Assembly (NCBI RefSeq): GCF_000287055.2
Contig: NZ_AJYQ02000068.1
Location: 1-49,937 of the forward strand
Direction of reading: 5' to 3'
Source of the DNA: Vibrio genomosp. F10 str. ZF-129
Lineage (GTDB): Bacteria > Pseudomonadota > Gammaproteobacteria > Enterobacterales > Vibrionaceae
DNA length: 49,937 nt
Within the stretch, counting starts at the first letter, position 1. Each line of letters opens with the position of its first letter. A program made the position numbers and the translations under genes. A model generated the notes under the pieces. It was not told the DNA's origin and did no database searches. It saw only the letters and a list, made by a program, of their open reading frames with translations. This document shows, piece after piece, positions 35,057 to 44,980 of the stretch.

Positions 35057-37447
35057 CTAGCTCGCTTGAAGGGCGTAACTTGGTTTGTAAGTCAAATACT
35101 CCCCCATAACATCACTACTCACCGGTTTTGCTTTTAAGAAACCTTGAACATAGTTACAACCGCAACCTCGTAAAGTAGCCAACTGCATGTCCGTTTCAAC
35201 CCCTTCAGCCACCACTTCGAGCGAGATTGAATGGGCCATTGAAATAATCCCTTTGCACAAGCGACTCGACTTATGACCTACGTTATCAATCTGACGCACA
35301 AAGCTCTGATCGATTTTGACCGTATCCACGGGATACTCACTAAGCACCGATAAAGACGAATAGCCCGTACCAAAATCATCGAGATAGATCTTCACACCTA
35401 AGTCTTTTATTTCCTTTAGCGCATTGACCGTACATGATGAATCGCTAAGAAGCAGTGACTCTGTTATTTCAATACCCAATAAATTGGCTGGAAACTGAGC
35501 TTTGCTTAACGCACATTGCAAAGTATGGATGATGTGATTCGACTCAAATTGCTTGGCCGACACGTTAATATTGATCCGAGGTATATAGCTTAATGATGAG
35601 TCATGCCAAAGCAATTCTAATATCTCACAGACTTGCCTGACTACCCAGTCGCCCATTTTGATGATCAAACCGGCTTCTTCCGCCACAGGGATAAATTCGG
35701 CCGGGGATATGAGCCCTTTTTCAGGATGGTTCCAACGAAGCAAAGCCTCAAACCCAGACACCCTCTCTGTTTTTTGACAAAAGATAGGCTGGTATACCAA
35801 AGATAACTGATTGCTTTCTATGGCAATAGCCAGCTCTTGCTCCAATACAAAGCGCTGTTTCGCTTGTATAAACATAGAGTCATTAAAAAACACCACTTTT
35901 TCGGTGCCGGATTGTTTGGCCTTGTACATCGCCGTATCGGCTTCTCGTAAGATGCTCGCAAGCGACTCGGAAGGCGAGGTAACAATAGACACCCCGATAC
36001 TCGCACCTAAATGACAGGTTTGCCCTTTAATGCTGTATGGCTTAGACAAAAGATCAGAAAATCGCTGACATAAATCTCCTACGATTTTTTCATCCACTTG
36101 ATTGGGTAAGCAAATGACAAACTCATCCCCACCAAACCGAAAGCTGATATCGCCTTTCCGTGCATTATTCTTTAAACGAAACGCGACCTGCTGCAATACA
36201 TGGTCACCAACAATATGCCCCATTGAATCGTTGATGACTTTGAATCTATCGAGATCGACAAATAGAATAGAAAAGCCACGCGTTTTTTCTTGGCCAATGA
36301 GTTCTAATTGATGCTCTATTTTCTCACTCAATGACTGCCGATTAAATAGGCCTGTCAATTCATCTCTTGTGGCCTGAATTTCAAGACTTTCGGTTTTTTC
36401 TTTAACAATTCGATCTGAAATTTGCAAACGGTGGGCATAAAAACTGACACCAATCGAAACCGACACGGTCAATAACAGTATAAGGATCACTGCAGTCGAG
36501 CCGTAAATCAGTAGTCTCGTTTTGTCATCAATCATCGAGATCGATATTGTCCAGTTTTGGCCTATGAGTGGTAGCTCGACCACCTGGGTATAAACAAGCA
36601 CCTGATCATAATAAGAGGCTTTCTCTAAAGCTAAATTGACATGCGATTGAAAAATAACGGAATCGTTTTGTGTGCTGGTGTTGGCAACCGAAATATTGAG
36701 CTTGTTAGAATTAATTTCACTTTTCCATGTTACACCCAAAAACTCATGGAATAGAACGCTGGCCACCACGAATCCCTGCAGTTCATTTTCACTCCCTAAA
36801 ACGGGAAGAAACAATTTTACCCCAGGGTTGTTCTCATCTTCAAAGACACTCGTCGCGATACCTTGATCCAGGAGTGACGATTTCATCGCTGTTGAATAAT
36901 CGCAGTGAGTATCCAGCCTTTGCCCCAAAAAGTCACTGGCTTCAAACTGAGGTGAAACATAATAAACAGGTAACGTTGCGCTGCCTAACCCAAACGCACA
37001 TGAACTCGTTTGATCCATGCTGGGCAATAATCGAAAACCGAGTAGCCCCTCTTTTTTGGCTTGCTGTTCAAATTCCATCACGTCATCGGACGCCACCAAA
37101 GGCACCCACAGTACAGAGTGAATGCCCGACCCTATTCCCGTTCGGGTATCAAGGAATCGTTGAAACTGAGATTGAGATGGGCTGTTACCGTTTTGCATAA
37201 ACTTTTGAGTTGCATAGATCAACTCAGACAATGAGCGTATTGATTGCTCGAGCAGTTTCACCTTACCGTGAAATTGGATTTCGAGTTGATCGTGCAACTT
37301 ACGGGACTCATAAAACTCGACAGTGCGAAAACTGAAAAAGGCGACGACAAGCCCTATCACCCAGATTACGAGGAAAGATTTACGAAAAAACAGGAACTTC
37401 AATGTGTCACGCTCTATTGATAGATTACATAAATACAACTCTATCAT
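35057..37447 (-). CDS. CHASE-GGDEF-EAL membrane c-di-GMP enzyme
   Basis: A 796-residue protein. TM1 is near 22-40, a periplasmic CHASE domain spans ~80-300 and TM2 ~310-335. The GGDEF domain begins at ATRDELTGLFNRQSL and has the motif FGGDEF near 437-442. The EAL domain has EALLRWNHP near 567, an intact Glu, plus DDFGTGYSSLS and AEGVET. Both catalytic sites look intact, so it could make and break c-di-GMP, with one side dominant under given signals. CHASE domains sense small molecules such as cytokinin-like or other extracellular ligands. AGAGGG just before the ATG supports the start. A Fur-like box lies 13 bases upstream of the start, suggesting iron control. Confidence 0.92.
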   Translation of the reverse strand: MIELYLCNLSIERDTLKFLFFRKSFLVIWVIGLVVAFFSFRTVEFYESRKLHDQLEIQFHGKVKLLEQSIRSLSELIYATQKFMQNGNSPSQSQFQRFLDTRTGIGSGIHSVLWVPLVASDDVMEFEQQAKKEGLLGFRLLPSMDQTSSCAFGLGSATLPVYYVSPQFEASDFLGQRLDTHCDYSTAMKSSLLDQGIATSVFEDENNPGVKLFLPVLGSENELQGFVVASVLFHEFLGVTWKSEINSNKLNISVANTSTQNDSVIFQSHVNLALEKASYYDQVLVYTQVVELPLIGQNWTISISMIDDKTRLLIYGSTAVILILLLTVSVSIGVSFYAHRLQISDRIVKEKTESLEIQATRDELTGLFNRQSLSEKIEHQLELIGQEKTRGFSILFVDLDRFKVINDSMGHIVGDHVLQQVAFRLKNNARKGDISFRFGGDEFVICLPNQVDEKIVGDLCQRFSDLLSKPYSIKGQTCHLGASIGVSIVTSPSESLASILREADTAMYKAKQSGTEKVVFFNDSMFIQAKQRFVLEQELAIAIESNQLSLVYQPIFCQKTERVSGFEALLRWNHPEKGLISPAEFIPVAEEAGLIIKMGDWVVRQVCEILELLWHDSSLSYIPRININVSAKQFESNHIIHTLQCALSKAQFPANLLGIEITESLLLSDSSCTVNALKEIKDLGVKIYLDDFGTGYSSLSVLSEYPVDTVKIDQSFVRQIDNVGHKSSRLCKGIISMAHSISLEVVAEGVETDMQLATLRGCGCNYVQGFLKAKPVSSDVMGEYLTYKPSYALQAS

Positions 37448-37459
37448 AGCCCTCTCGCC

Positions 37460-37478
37460 AATGATAATGATTCTTATT
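37460..37478. promoter_or_regulatory. candidate Fur box
   Basis: AATGATAATGATTCTTATT is a 9-1-9 imperfect inverted repeat with 7 of 9 arm positions matched. It is close to the Fur consensus built of NATWAT units. It begins 13 bases upstream of the GGDEF-EAL start codon (minus strand) and 139 bases before the small membrane gene. It could control either. Confidence 0.55.
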
Positions 37479-37616
37479 TATTTAATATTCGCGATATGGT
37501 CTGAATACACGCCATCTGGATCACTAAATCAGGTTTTTTGATAACGATTTAGATTAATTTCTCACCGACAATGAGATACTGCCCATGAGGAAAACAGACC
37601 TTATTCGGGAGGCGTT

Positions 37617-37808
37617 ATGAACACAAAACTGGGTCGTGTTATGTCATCTAGCCGGTTAGTTTGCTTTAGTGCTTTTCTTGCTGCTACCTTTGCATGGATA
37701 TTAAAAATGCCCTTACTCTTCTTTGTTTCAGCGGCCTTTTTATTATTCAGCGCTTTTATCTATTTCGCTGATATCGTAAAAAATAGGACCAAAGAAAAAG
37801 GCGCATAA
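37617..37808 (+). CDS. small two-helix membrane protein
   Basis: A 63-residue protein with two adjacent hydrophobic segments (FSAFLAATFAWILKM and LLFFVSAAFLLFSAFIYF) and a basic tail NRTKEKGA. It is preceded by GGGAGG about 5 nt before the ATG, a strong ribosome binding site. I recognise no family. It is divergent from the GGDEF-EAL gene, with the Fur-like box in the shared upstream region, and 132 bases before the LysR gene. It could be a regulator of a neighbouring membrane protein or simply a small hypothetical membrane protein. Confidence 0.6.
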   Translation: MNTKLGRVMSSSRLVCFSAFLAATFAWILKMPLLFFVSAAFLLFSAFIYFADIVKNRTKEKGA

Positions 37809-37940
37809 TTCGTAACAGGAGTAGGTGCGCCCTAGCCTGACTTTGAATAGACGACTTTTCTTGCTGTTTGGTTTAACGGATTTCTGCGAATAGCGCTATC
37901 TGTTGTATAGTGAATGGTCGGTTGTTTTTAAGGAAATGTC

Positions 37941-38897
37941 ATGTCGTTGGTTAATCAGCTTTCACTTTTTATTGATGTTGTACAGCAAGGTTCGTTTACC
38001 AAGGCGGCAGCGCTTCATGACATGGATAACTCCTCCCTATCTAAACAGATTAAAAAGCTTGAGAGAGAGCTGGGTGTGCAGCTTCTTAACCGGTCTACCC
38101 GTTCTTTCTCGTTAACATCGGCCGGAGAAGAGATCCTAGAGCAAGCCCATAGTTTGGTGAGTACATTAGGCAACGTAAAGACCATTGCCGAGTCCTACCA
38201 TACCGAGCTAAAAGGCCGGATCCGAATGACTGCCCCTTTGCATATTGGGCAATACTACCTGCAACCTGTGATCACCCAGTTTATGAAGCGTTATCCAGAG
38301 ATAGAGGTGACTTTGTTAATGGACGATAAACGCTCTGATATTATTTCTGATCAATTAGATGTTGCTTTCCGATTTGGTCGATTAGAAGATTCCAGTTTGA
38401 TTGCGAGAAAAATAGCGGATATTCGCTCGGTCATACTCGCCTCTAACGACTTCATCGCTCTGCATGGCGAACCGACCACCCCTGAAGAATTAACCAAACT
38501 GCCATCGGTCATCTATAGCAATGGAAACATAACAGTAGACACGCTCAGATTTAAAGAAACGCCAGGAAGCAACGAGCTGACCAGCTATAAAATGAAGGGA
38601 AAATATAGAGTTAACGATGTGAGTACATTAATCAGCTCAGTAAAAGAGTCTCTCGGTTATGCCATGATTGCGTCTTCTAACTTATCGTGTCCAATAGAAG
38701 ACATGAACCTCAAACCACTGCTCACACAATACACGCTTTGCAACCAAGGACTAGGATTGTACGCCCTTTACCCTCATCGAAAACAAACGGCTTTGATCAC
38801 TGAGTTCATCAAAGCCGTGCAAAATTATATTGGCGATAAACCACTTTGGGAGCAACATATCGCCCATTTCGATACACTGTACAAGCGAAATGAATAG
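37941..38897 (+). CDS. LysR family transcriptional regulator
   Basis: A 318-residue LysR-type regulator. The N-terminal winged helix-turn-helix (LSLFIDVVQQGSFTKAAA and SLSKQIKKLERELG, residues ~6-60) is followed by a periplasmic-binding-protein-like effector domain (about 90-300) with GRIRMTAPLHIG and FRFGRLEDSSLIAR. It resembles the group that controls quinone or nitro-aromatic responsive oxidoreductases. It converges with a nitroreductase gene 25 bases away. Control of that gene or of the MFS gene beyond it is plausible; the inverted repeat at 39806-39828 lies in their shared promoter region. The effector is unknown. Confidence 0.92.
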   Translation: MSLVNQLSLFIDVVQQGSFTKAAALHDMDNSSLSKQIKKLERELGVQLLNRSTRSFSLTSAGEEILEQAHSLVSTLGNVKTIAESYHTELKGRIRMTAPLHIGQYYLQPVITQFMKRYPEIEVTLLMDDKRSDIISDQLDVAFRFGRLEDSSLIARKIADIRSVILASNDFIALHGEPTTPEELTKLPSVIYSNGNITVDTLRFKETPGSNELTSYKMKGKYRVNDVSTLISSVKESLGYAMIASSNLSCPIEDMNLKPLLTQYTLCNQGLGLYALYPHRKQTALITEFIKAVQNYIGDKPLWEQHIAHFDTLYKRNE

Positions 38898-38922
38898 CGC
38901 GGGTTTATCGCGTGCGTGTCAG

Positions 38923-39582
38923 CTATAACACCGAAATAACGTCGTCCATTGGTAAGCGTGCTTTCGGTAAACCATGGTTGTAATCTTCGACTTCTTTGTG
39001 GTAACCCAATGCAAGTGCAAAATCACACACGTAGCCATTCAGCTCCTCTTGAAATTCTTCACCGATAAGCTTGGCATCGACCCCTTCCATTGGCGTTGAG
39101 GCAATACCCATACGAGCAAGCGTATGCAGCGTATTACCTAAAGCAATATACGATTGCGCTTTTGTCCAATGGCCATTGAAACCCGTGTCATCGGTATTTA
39201 ACTCAACAAAACCAAACGCGCCTTCAAGCATGTCATTGTAACGTTCCGCAGGAAGATGACCTGAGCTGACTTCTGCATCAACCACTTTACGATACTGCTC
39301 TTTATCAAACTTAGGATGATGAGCGAATAGAATTGTATGGGAGGCTTCTTTCGCATGAGGTTGATTGAACTGGAACATATTGGCGAACGTTCCGTGAAAA
39401 CGCGCTTTGGCGTGATCACTTTCAAGAACGATAAACTTCCAAGGTTGCGAGTTGATGGAAGACGCAGATAGGCGGATCGCTTCTTTGATCACGTCCATAT
39501 CTTCCGCTGAAATTCGTTTGCTTGCATCGTATTTTTTAGCCGTATAGCGAGTATTGAGATCGGCAATGATTGGGTGCGTCAT
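38923..39582 (-). CDS. nfsB: NAD(P)H nitroreductase / flavin reductase, FRase I type
   Basis: A 219-residue FMN-dependent oxygen-insensitive nitroreductase. The opening MTHPIIADLNTRYTAKKYD and SASSINSQPWKFIV match V. fischeri FRase I very closely, as does ALGNTLHTLARMGI later; these carry FMN and dimer contacts. It should reduce FMN, quinones and nitro-aromatics with NAD(P)H in the cytoplasm, and in luminous relatives it supplies FMNH2. The length fits the family. It is divergent from an MFS transporter gene (337-base gap) and convergent with a LysR regulator, a typical oxidoreductase-exporter-regulator neighbourhood for toxic aromatic or quinone compounds. Confidence 0.92.
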   Translation of the reverse strand: MTHPIIADLNTRYTAKKYDASKRISAEDMDVIKEAIRLSASSINSQPWKFIVLESDHAKARFHGTFANMFQFNQPHAKEASHTILFAHHPKFDKEQYRKVVDAEVSSGHLPAERYNDMLEGAFGFVELNTDDTGFNGHWTKAQSYIALGNTLHTLARMGIASTPMEGVDAKLIGEEFQEELNGYVCDFALALGYHKEVEDYNHGLPKARLPMDDVISVL

Positions 39583-39919
39583 ATCTATTTCCTAAACTGA
39601 ATGGACAAAAGTTATTGAGAGACCATCTGCTCAATATGTTGTTGATGGAATTAAGATAAACAAAAAACGACCAAACAAACAGAGCGTGAACAGCCAATGA
39701 CTATGGAAATAAAGTTCCACAATCATAGCGTGAGATTAAAATGAGTCGATAAGGTTTGAACTGTTCTTTTTGGCGCTATTACGTCTTTATTTTCATAACG
39801 ATTTCAACGATAAATTATATTTGTCGTTAAGAAAAAAATGATTCGTTTTACCTTTTTCCCAATCCCGTCCATATTCGCCCCGAAAAACACCCTACTTACT
39901 TTTTTCGGAGGCTCCTGCA
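39583..39919. other. divergent promoter region, nitroreductase / MFS
   Basis: A 337-base AT-rich gap. An inverted repeat AACGATAAAT (39806-39815) and ATTTGTCGTT (39819-39828), matched at 9 of 10 positions across a 3-nt spacer, is the best operator candidate. A further AACGATTT lies just upstream. LysR proteins often bind such sites. CGGAGG at 39906-39911 is the ribosome binding site for the TTG start of the MFS gene. Confidence 0.45.
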
Positions 39920-41080
39920 TTGGAAAACATTCTTACTACCGAGCCTAAAGCTCGCATCTCTGTACCGGTTATTGCGCTCTCTCTTTACGCAATTGCATCT
40001 GGTTATTTGATGAGTTTGATGCCTCTGATGCTGCCTCACTATGGCCTAGAAAGTAGCTTGGCCAGTTGGCTAGCCAGTGTATTTTATGCGGGGCTTTTAA
40101 TCGGTGCGATCGCTATTGAACCAATGGTAGTGAAGCTTGGGCATCGTAATGCGTTTATTTCGTGCTTATTGATCTTTATGGTCTCTATTGTTGTGTTACC
40201 GGTTCTCTCTTATTCATCCATCTGGTTAGGCGCTCGCTTTGTGGCGGGTATCGCAGTCGCTGGTGTTTTCGTTATCGTAGAATCATGGCTGTTACATGGT
40301 GATGAATCCAGCAGAGGAAAACGCTTAGGTCTTTACATGGGGGCCTTGTATGGCGGCTCTTCTTTAGGGCAACTGGGTATTGGCTATATCGGCGTTAATG
40401 GTAGCGTTCCTTACATCGCTATTTTTTCTTTGTTGTCACTGGCCATCATGGTTTTAATTTTCGGAAAATCGGAGCAACCAGAAAGCGAAGAAGCATCGAG
40501 GCTGTCTATCCGCCAAATAGCTAAGTTGAACCATGCTGCCATAATGGGGTGCATCGTCTCTGGCTTAGTATTAGGTGCTGTTTATGGGCTAATGCCGTTA
40601 GAGCTTAGCCACCGCGGAATTGGAAATAGTGAAATAGGCAGCTTGATGGCACTGGTGATACTCGGTGGGATGGCCGTTCAACCTACGGTTCCTTGGTTGT
40701 CTAAATACCTCGGCCGAACACTTCTTATGGCCATGTTTTGTTTATTAGGTGTCACAGCCATGGCACTTTCTGCCATGAGTACAGACATGGGTACGTTTGC
40801 TGTTTGCTTATTCATATTAGGAATGGCGAGCTTTGCACTCTACCCGATCGCCATCAACCTTGGATGCGATGGTCTTGATGCAAACTACATTGTTTCAGCC
40901 ACTCAGGTGATGCTATTTAGCTACAGCATCGGCTCAATACTTGGGCCTGTACTCGCGGATTGGTTTATGCAGTCACAATATGGATTGATTGGGTATTTAT
41001 TCGTGGCATTACTGTCGACCTGTTTATACATGTTGTTTGCTAGCATGAAAGGCAAACGTCAAATCATGGCAGGCGAATAA
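39920..41080 (+). CDS. MFS transporter, YcaD-like
   Basis: A 386-residue major facilitator with 12 predicted helices and a short charged loop in the middle (SEQPESEEASRLSIRQ). VESWLLHGDESSRGKRLGLYMG after helix 5 and GGMAVQPTVPWLSKYLGR in the second half are typical of the YcaD-type group; the fragments are separate stretches of that loop and helix. The start is TTG at 39920 with CGGAGG 8 nt upstream. No better ATG exists nearby. It is divergent from the nitroreductase gene and ends at a strong bidirectional terminator. Export of a small toxic compound is a reasonable guess; the substrate is not determinable. Confidence 0.88.
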   Translation: MENILTTEPKARISVPVIALSLYAIASGYLMSLMPLMLPHYGLESSLASWLASVFYAGLLIGAIAIEPMVVKLGHRNAFISCLLIFMVSIVVLPVLSYSSIWLGARFVAGIAVAGVFVIVESWLLHGDESSRGKRLGLYMGALYGGSSLGQLGIGYIGVNGSVPYIAIFSLLSLAIMVLIFGKSEQPESEEASRLSIRQIAKLNHAAIMGCIVSGLVLGAVYGLMPLELSHRGIGNSEIGSLMALVILGGMAVQPTVPWLSKYLGRTLLMAMFCLLGVTAMALSAMSTDMGTFAVCLFILGMASFALYPIAINLGCDGLDANYIVSATQVMLFSYSIGSILGPVLADWFMQSQYGLIGYLFVALLSTCLYMLFASMKGKRQIMAGE

Positions 41081-41154
41081 TGCAATTCTCCTATCGTATT
41101 GTCATTCTAGACTTTACTCACAGCGCTTAGTTTGTTTCGTTTTATCATTATTAA

Positions 41155-41180
41155 AAAAGGATGCCGTTTGGCATCCTTTT
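41155..41180. terminator. bidirectional terminator between MFS gene and gnd
   Basis: AAAAGGATGCC (41155-41165), loop GTTT, and its perfect complement (41170-41180). A run on one side and T run on the other make it work on both strands. Confidence 0.92.
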
Positions 41181-41209
41181 GTTTTTATGGTTCCAACATT
41201 AACCAACGA

Positions 41210-42658
41210 TTATACGTCGTAGGTGGTAGAAGCCGTGTCGCCGCCTGTACCTGTCCAGTTTGTGTGGAAGAATTCACCACGTGGACGGTCAGTACGCTCG
41301 TAAGTGTGAGCACCGAAGTAGTCACGTTGAGCTTGTAGAAGGTTCGCTGGAAGACGAGCTGTTGTGTAGCCGTCTAGGAACGTTAGTGCAGAAGTCATAC
41401 ATGGCATTGGGATACCCGATTCCATAGACTTAGCGGCCACTTTACGCCAAGCGCCCATACAATTGTCTAGGATGCCTTTGAAGTAGGCATCTGAACCTAG
41501 GAATGCGATCTCTGGATTCGCTTCGTAAGCATCACGAATGTTGCCTAGGAATGCAGAACGGATGATACAACCGCCACGCCACATAAGAGCAACGTTACCG
41601 TAGTTTAGATCCCAACCGTTTTCGTTCGACGCTTCACGCATTAGCATGAAACCTTGAGCGTAAGAGATGATCTTAGAAGCAAGTAGAGCCTGACGCAGTG
41701 CATCAACCCACTCTTGCTTGTCGCCTTCAACTAGAGCAACAGTTTTGCCGAACAATTTCTCAGCTTCAACACGTTGGTCTTTAAGTGCAGACAGGCAACG
41801 AGAGAATACAGACTCGGTGATGAGCGTTAGTGGGATACCCATGTCTAGCGCGTTGATACCAGTCCACTTACCCGTGCCTTTTTGGCCAGCAGTGTCTAGG
41901 ATCTTCTCAACGAGTGCTTCACCGTCTTCATCTTTGTAACCAAGGATGTCTGCCGTGATTTCTACTAGGTAGCTGTCTAGCTCAGTTTTGTTCCAGTCAG
42001 CAAATACAGCCTGCATTTCGTCGTGGTTCAGGCCTAGACCATCTTTCATGAACTGGTAGGCTTCAGTGATAAGCTGCATGTCACCGTATTCGATGCCATT
42101 GTGAACCATTTTAACGAAGTGACCAGCACCGTCGTTACCAACCCAATCACAACAAGGCTCACCCGCGTCAGTTTTCGCAGAAATACCTTGGAAGATAGGC
42201 TTAACCGCTTCCCAAGCTTCAGAAGAACCGCCAGGCATGATAGAAGGACCGAAACGAGCGCCTTCTTCACCACCAGAAACACCCGTACCGATGAAGTGGA
42301 TGCCTTTCTCACGAAGAGCGGCAACACGACGGTTAGTGTCTGGGAAGTTAGTGTTACCACCATCAATGATGATGTCGCCTTTGTCTAGAAGTGGCACAAG
42401 CTTGTCGATGAACGTATCGACAACGTCACCCGCACGAACCATAAGCATCACTTTACGTGGCGCTTCTAGTTTCTCAACGAGCTCTTCTAGAGAGTAAGCA
42501 CCAACAATGTTAGTACCCTTAGCAGGGCCTTCTAGAAACTCGTCTACTTTAGCAGCAGTACGGTTGTGAGCCACAACTTTAAAGCCGTGGTCGTTCATGT
42601 TTAGGATAAGGTTCTGACCCATTACTGCTAGGCCAATTACACCGATATCACCTTTCAT
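41210..42658 (-). CDS. gnd: 6-phosphogluconate dehydrogenase, decarboxylating
   Basis: A 482-residue enzyme converting 6-phosphogluconate to ribulose-5-phosphate and CO2 with NADP. The Rossmann motif GVIGLAVMGQNL is at residues ~6-17, followed by NRTAAK, which marks NADP preference. The substrate signature GVSGGEEGARFGPS is near 128-141. The catalytic Lys is in HFVKMVHNGIEYGDM, and GGCIIRS and the His/Arg C-terminal region complete the site. It is 28 bases after pgl with AAGGAGAT as ribosome binding site, the last gene of the zwf-pgl-gnd operon. The length is that of the ~480-residue class, slightly longer than E. coli Gnd (468). Confidence 0.97.
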   Translation of the reverse strand: MKGDIGVIGLAVMGQNLILNMNDHGFKVVAHNRTAAKVDEFLEGPAKGTNIVGAYSLEELVEKLEAPRKVMLMVRAGDVVDTFIDKLVPLLDKGDIIIDGGNTNFPDTNRRVAALREKGIHFIGTGVSGGEEGARFGPSIMPGGSSEAWEAVKPIFQGISAKTDAGEPCCDWVGNDGAGHFVKMVHNGIEYGDMQLITEAYQFMKDGLGLNHDEMQAVFADWNKTELDSYLVEITADILGYKDEDGEALVEKILDTAGQKGTGKWTGINALDMGIPLTLITESVFSRCLSALKDQRVEAEKLFGKTVALVEGDKQEWVDALRQALLASKIISYAQGFMLMREASNENGWDLNYGNVALMWRGGCIIRSAFLGNIRDAYEANPEIAFLGSDAYFKGILDNCMGAWRKVAAKSMESGIPMPCMTSALTFLDGYTTARLPANLLQAQRDYFGAHTYERTDRPRGEFFHTNWTGTGGDTASTTYDV

Positions 42659-42686
42659 TATTTTATCTCCTTGCGGCTAGTCGCGA

Positions 42687-43403
42687 TTACGCGATAGCGC
42701 TTGCTGCATTTGAATCTAGGAACCACTCTGTTTCACCAGTTTTAGACTGGATTTTCGCTGCCGGATAAGGCAGTTCTGAAGCAGGTGTTGTATGAATTTC
42801 TTTAACGATCTCAACTTTACCTGCACCCAGTACTAGGTAGCTGATTCGTTTTGCGGCTTCTAACACTTTCGCCGTCTTAGAAACGCGGATCTGGCCCGAC
42901 TCTGGGTGAGAAGCTAATACAGATAGGTTCTCATCTTGGTAGTCAGTCACGCCTGGGAAGAGTGACGCTGTATGACCATCGGCACCAACACCTAGCAGAA
43001 TCCAATCGAACACTGGCGTTCCGTTTTCAGTTGGAATCACATCGCTCATCTCTTTTGCAAAACGCTCTGCTTCTGCTTTCGGCTCATCTTCACCACGGAT
43101 GCGGTGGATGTTCCCAGCAGGCAAGTTCACTTTTGAAAATAGCAGTGCGTTGGCTTCACCGAAGTTACTTTCAGCGTCATCGGGTGCTACGCAACGTTCG
43201 TCGCCCCACCAGAAATGAAGGTTATTCCATTGAATACCTTCCGCATATGGTGCCTCGGCTAAAAGCTGAAATAACATTTTTGGCGTGCTGCCACCAGACA
43301 ATGAAATGTGAACAGGTTTGCCCTGCTCGCTGTACGCTTTCATTTCGTTTGCTAGGTTTTCAACGACCAATTCTGGCGTTGCAAAGATCTTGTGATTGAT
43401 CAT
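42687..43403 (-). CDS. pgl: 6-phosphogluconolactonase
   Basis: A 238-residue soluble lactonase of the DevB type (not the YbhE beta-propeller type), hydrolysing 6-phosphogluconolactone to 6-phosphogluconate. [11 protein letters not shown] (about 33-43), WWGDERCV near 65 and [15 protein letters not shown] near 139-153 are the family motifs, the last with the catalytic His. Its start overlaps the zwf stop by 4 bases (ATGA), so translation is coupled. It forms the middle step of the oxidative pentose phosphate pathway, between the flanking genes. Confidence 0.96.
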   Translation of the reverse strand: MINHKIFATPELVVENLANEMKAYSEQGKPVHISLSGGSTPKMLFQLLAEAPYAEGIQWNNLHFWWGDERCVAPDDAESNFGEANALLFSKVNLPAGNIHRIRGEDEPKAEAERFAKEMSDVIPTENGTPVFDWILLGVGADGHTASLFPGVTDYQDENLSVLASHPESGQIRVSKTAKVLEAAKRISYLVLGAGKVEIVKEIHTTPASELPYPAAKIQSKTGETEWFLDSNAASAIA

Positions 43404-44905
43404 AGTTCGCAGTAGTCCGTATCCGTTAAGTTTTTACATGGGAAACGCCATGCTCGATTGTCTCTTTCCAGAAGTTCAAACGCTTCTTGAGGGCCCCACG
43501 TTCCGCACGCATAACCAAACAGTGCTTGTGGATCTTGTTTGAAATCTAGAATAGGTTGCACATACTTCCAGCATGCTTCCACCGCATCGGTACGTGCAAA
43601 CAAGGTCGCATCACCGTTTAGCGCATCAAGAAGTAAACGCTCATAAGCCGTGAGCATCTGAGTTTCTGGCAGGTCAGAGTAAGAGAAGTTCATTTTCACT
43701 TCTTTCGCTTTAAATCCTGCGCCTGGCTCTTTCAAACCAAAACTCATCTGAATGCCTTCATCCGGTTGGATACGGATAATCAGTTTATTTTCAGGCGCAT
43801 CTTGACCGAAAACAGGGTGCGGCGTGTTCTTAAAGTGAATCACAATTTCAGTCACTCGCGTTGGTAAACGCTTGCCCGTACGCACATAGAAAGGAACACC
43901 GTTCCAACGCCAGTTGTTGATGTACGCTTTTAAACCAATGTAGGTTTCAGTGCGCGAGTCATCAGCTACGCCGTTTTCTTCACGATAGCCTAGTAAGTGC
44001 TGGCCGCGAACGTCTGACGCGGTGTATTGACCTAACACGAGGTCTTTACGCAGGTTTTCTTCTTCAAGCGGTTTCAAGCACTGAAGCACTTTCACCACTT
44101 CATCACGAATTGAATCGGCATTGATTTGTGCAGGCGGCTCCATCCCTACCATTGCCAAAACTTGCAGCAAATGGTTTTGGAACATATCACGCACCGCGCC
44201 CGATCCATCGTAGTAACCACCACGTTCTTCTACACCTAAGAACTCAGCACCTGTGATTTCAACGTAATCAATGAAGTTACGGTTCCACAATGGTTCGAAC
44301 ATCGCGTTAGAGAAGCGCAGAACCAGAAGGTTTTGAACCGTTTCTTTACCTAGGTAATGGTCAATTCGGTAAATCTGGTGCTCTTTGAAGTGATGATGAA
44401 TTTCTTCATCTAACTTCTGGGCTGATTCGAGATCATAACCAAAAGGTTTTTCGATAATAAGACGACGCCAACCATTGGACTCATCATTCAAGCCATGTTT
44501 GGCTAAATTTGCAGGTATAACGCCGTACAAACTAGGCGGTGTCGCCAGATAGAATAATGTGTTGTGGTTGTCGAATTGATACTCTTGTTCGATTTGCTCT
44601 AAGCGCGTTGCTAATCGACCATAATCTTCTGCATCCGAGGTGTTAATTGCTTGGTAATGCAGATGCTCGATAAAGGCATTCAACACTTCTGGTTCGGTTT
44701 TTTCCATTTCCTGAAGCGATTGCTTTAATTTGGAGCGGTAAGATTCATCGCTATAATCAGTTCGACTTACGCCAAGAATCGCAAAAGATTCTGGTAACTG
44801 ATTATTTGCATAAAGGTGGTATAAAGCAGGGATCAACTTACGATAAGTAAGATCGCCCGAAGCACCAAAAATTACGATGCTGCTATTTTCAGGTATTACC
44901 ATCAT
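43400..44905 (-). CDS. zwf: glucose-6-phosphate 1-dehydrogenase
   Basis: A 501-residue enzyme oxidising glucose-6-phosphate to the lactone with NADP, the entry step of the oxidative pentose phosphate and Entner-Doudoroff routes. The cofactor site is [12 protein letters not shown] near residues 13-24, and [12 protein letters not shown] near 180 is the substrate and catalytic His signature. Two adjacent ATGs could start it; AGGAAAG lies before both, and the second gives slightly better spacing. It is the first gene of zwf-pgl-gnd. A perfect 15-bp palindrome at 44981-44995 lies 76 bases upstream and is an operator candidate; I found no clear HexR-type site. Confidence 0.97.
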   Translation of the reverse strand: MMVIPENSSIVIFGASGDLTYRKLIPALYHLYANNQLPESFAILGVSRTDYSDESYRSKLKQSLQEMEKTEPEVLNAFIEHLHYQAINTSDAEDYGRLATRLEQIEQEYQFDNHNTLFYLATPPSLYGVIPANLAKHGLNDESNGWRRLIIEKPFGYDLESAQKLDEEIHHHFKEHQIYRIDHYLGKETVQNLLVLRFSNAMFEPLWNRNFIDYVEITGAEFLGVEERGGYYDGSGAVRDMFQNHLLQVLAMVGMEPPAQINADSIRDEVVKVLQCLKPLEEENLRKDLVLGQYTASDVRGQHLLGYREENGVADDSRTETYIGLKAYINNWRWNGVPFYVRTGKRLPTRVTEIVIHFKNTPHPVFGQDAPENKLIIRIQPDEGIQMSFGLKEPGAGFKAKEVKMNFSYSDLPETQMLTAYERLLLDALNGDATLFARTDAVEACWKYVQPILDFKQDPQALFGYACGTWGPQEAFELLERDNRAWRFPCKNLTDTDYCEL

Positions 44906-44980
44906 CTTTCCTTTGCAAACGAGGTATTAAGTATGCGCTAAAGGTAACAGCGACATCCTTAAATAGATACTAGGCTCTGC

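Noticed and set aside
36727..37200. 157-residue plus-strand frame opposite the CHASE domain
   Set aside because: It lies wholly antisense to a well-supported gene, and its composition is unlike a folded protein.
42962..43399. 145-residue plus-strand frame opposite pgl
   Set aside because: Antisense shadow of pgl, whose motifs are clear.
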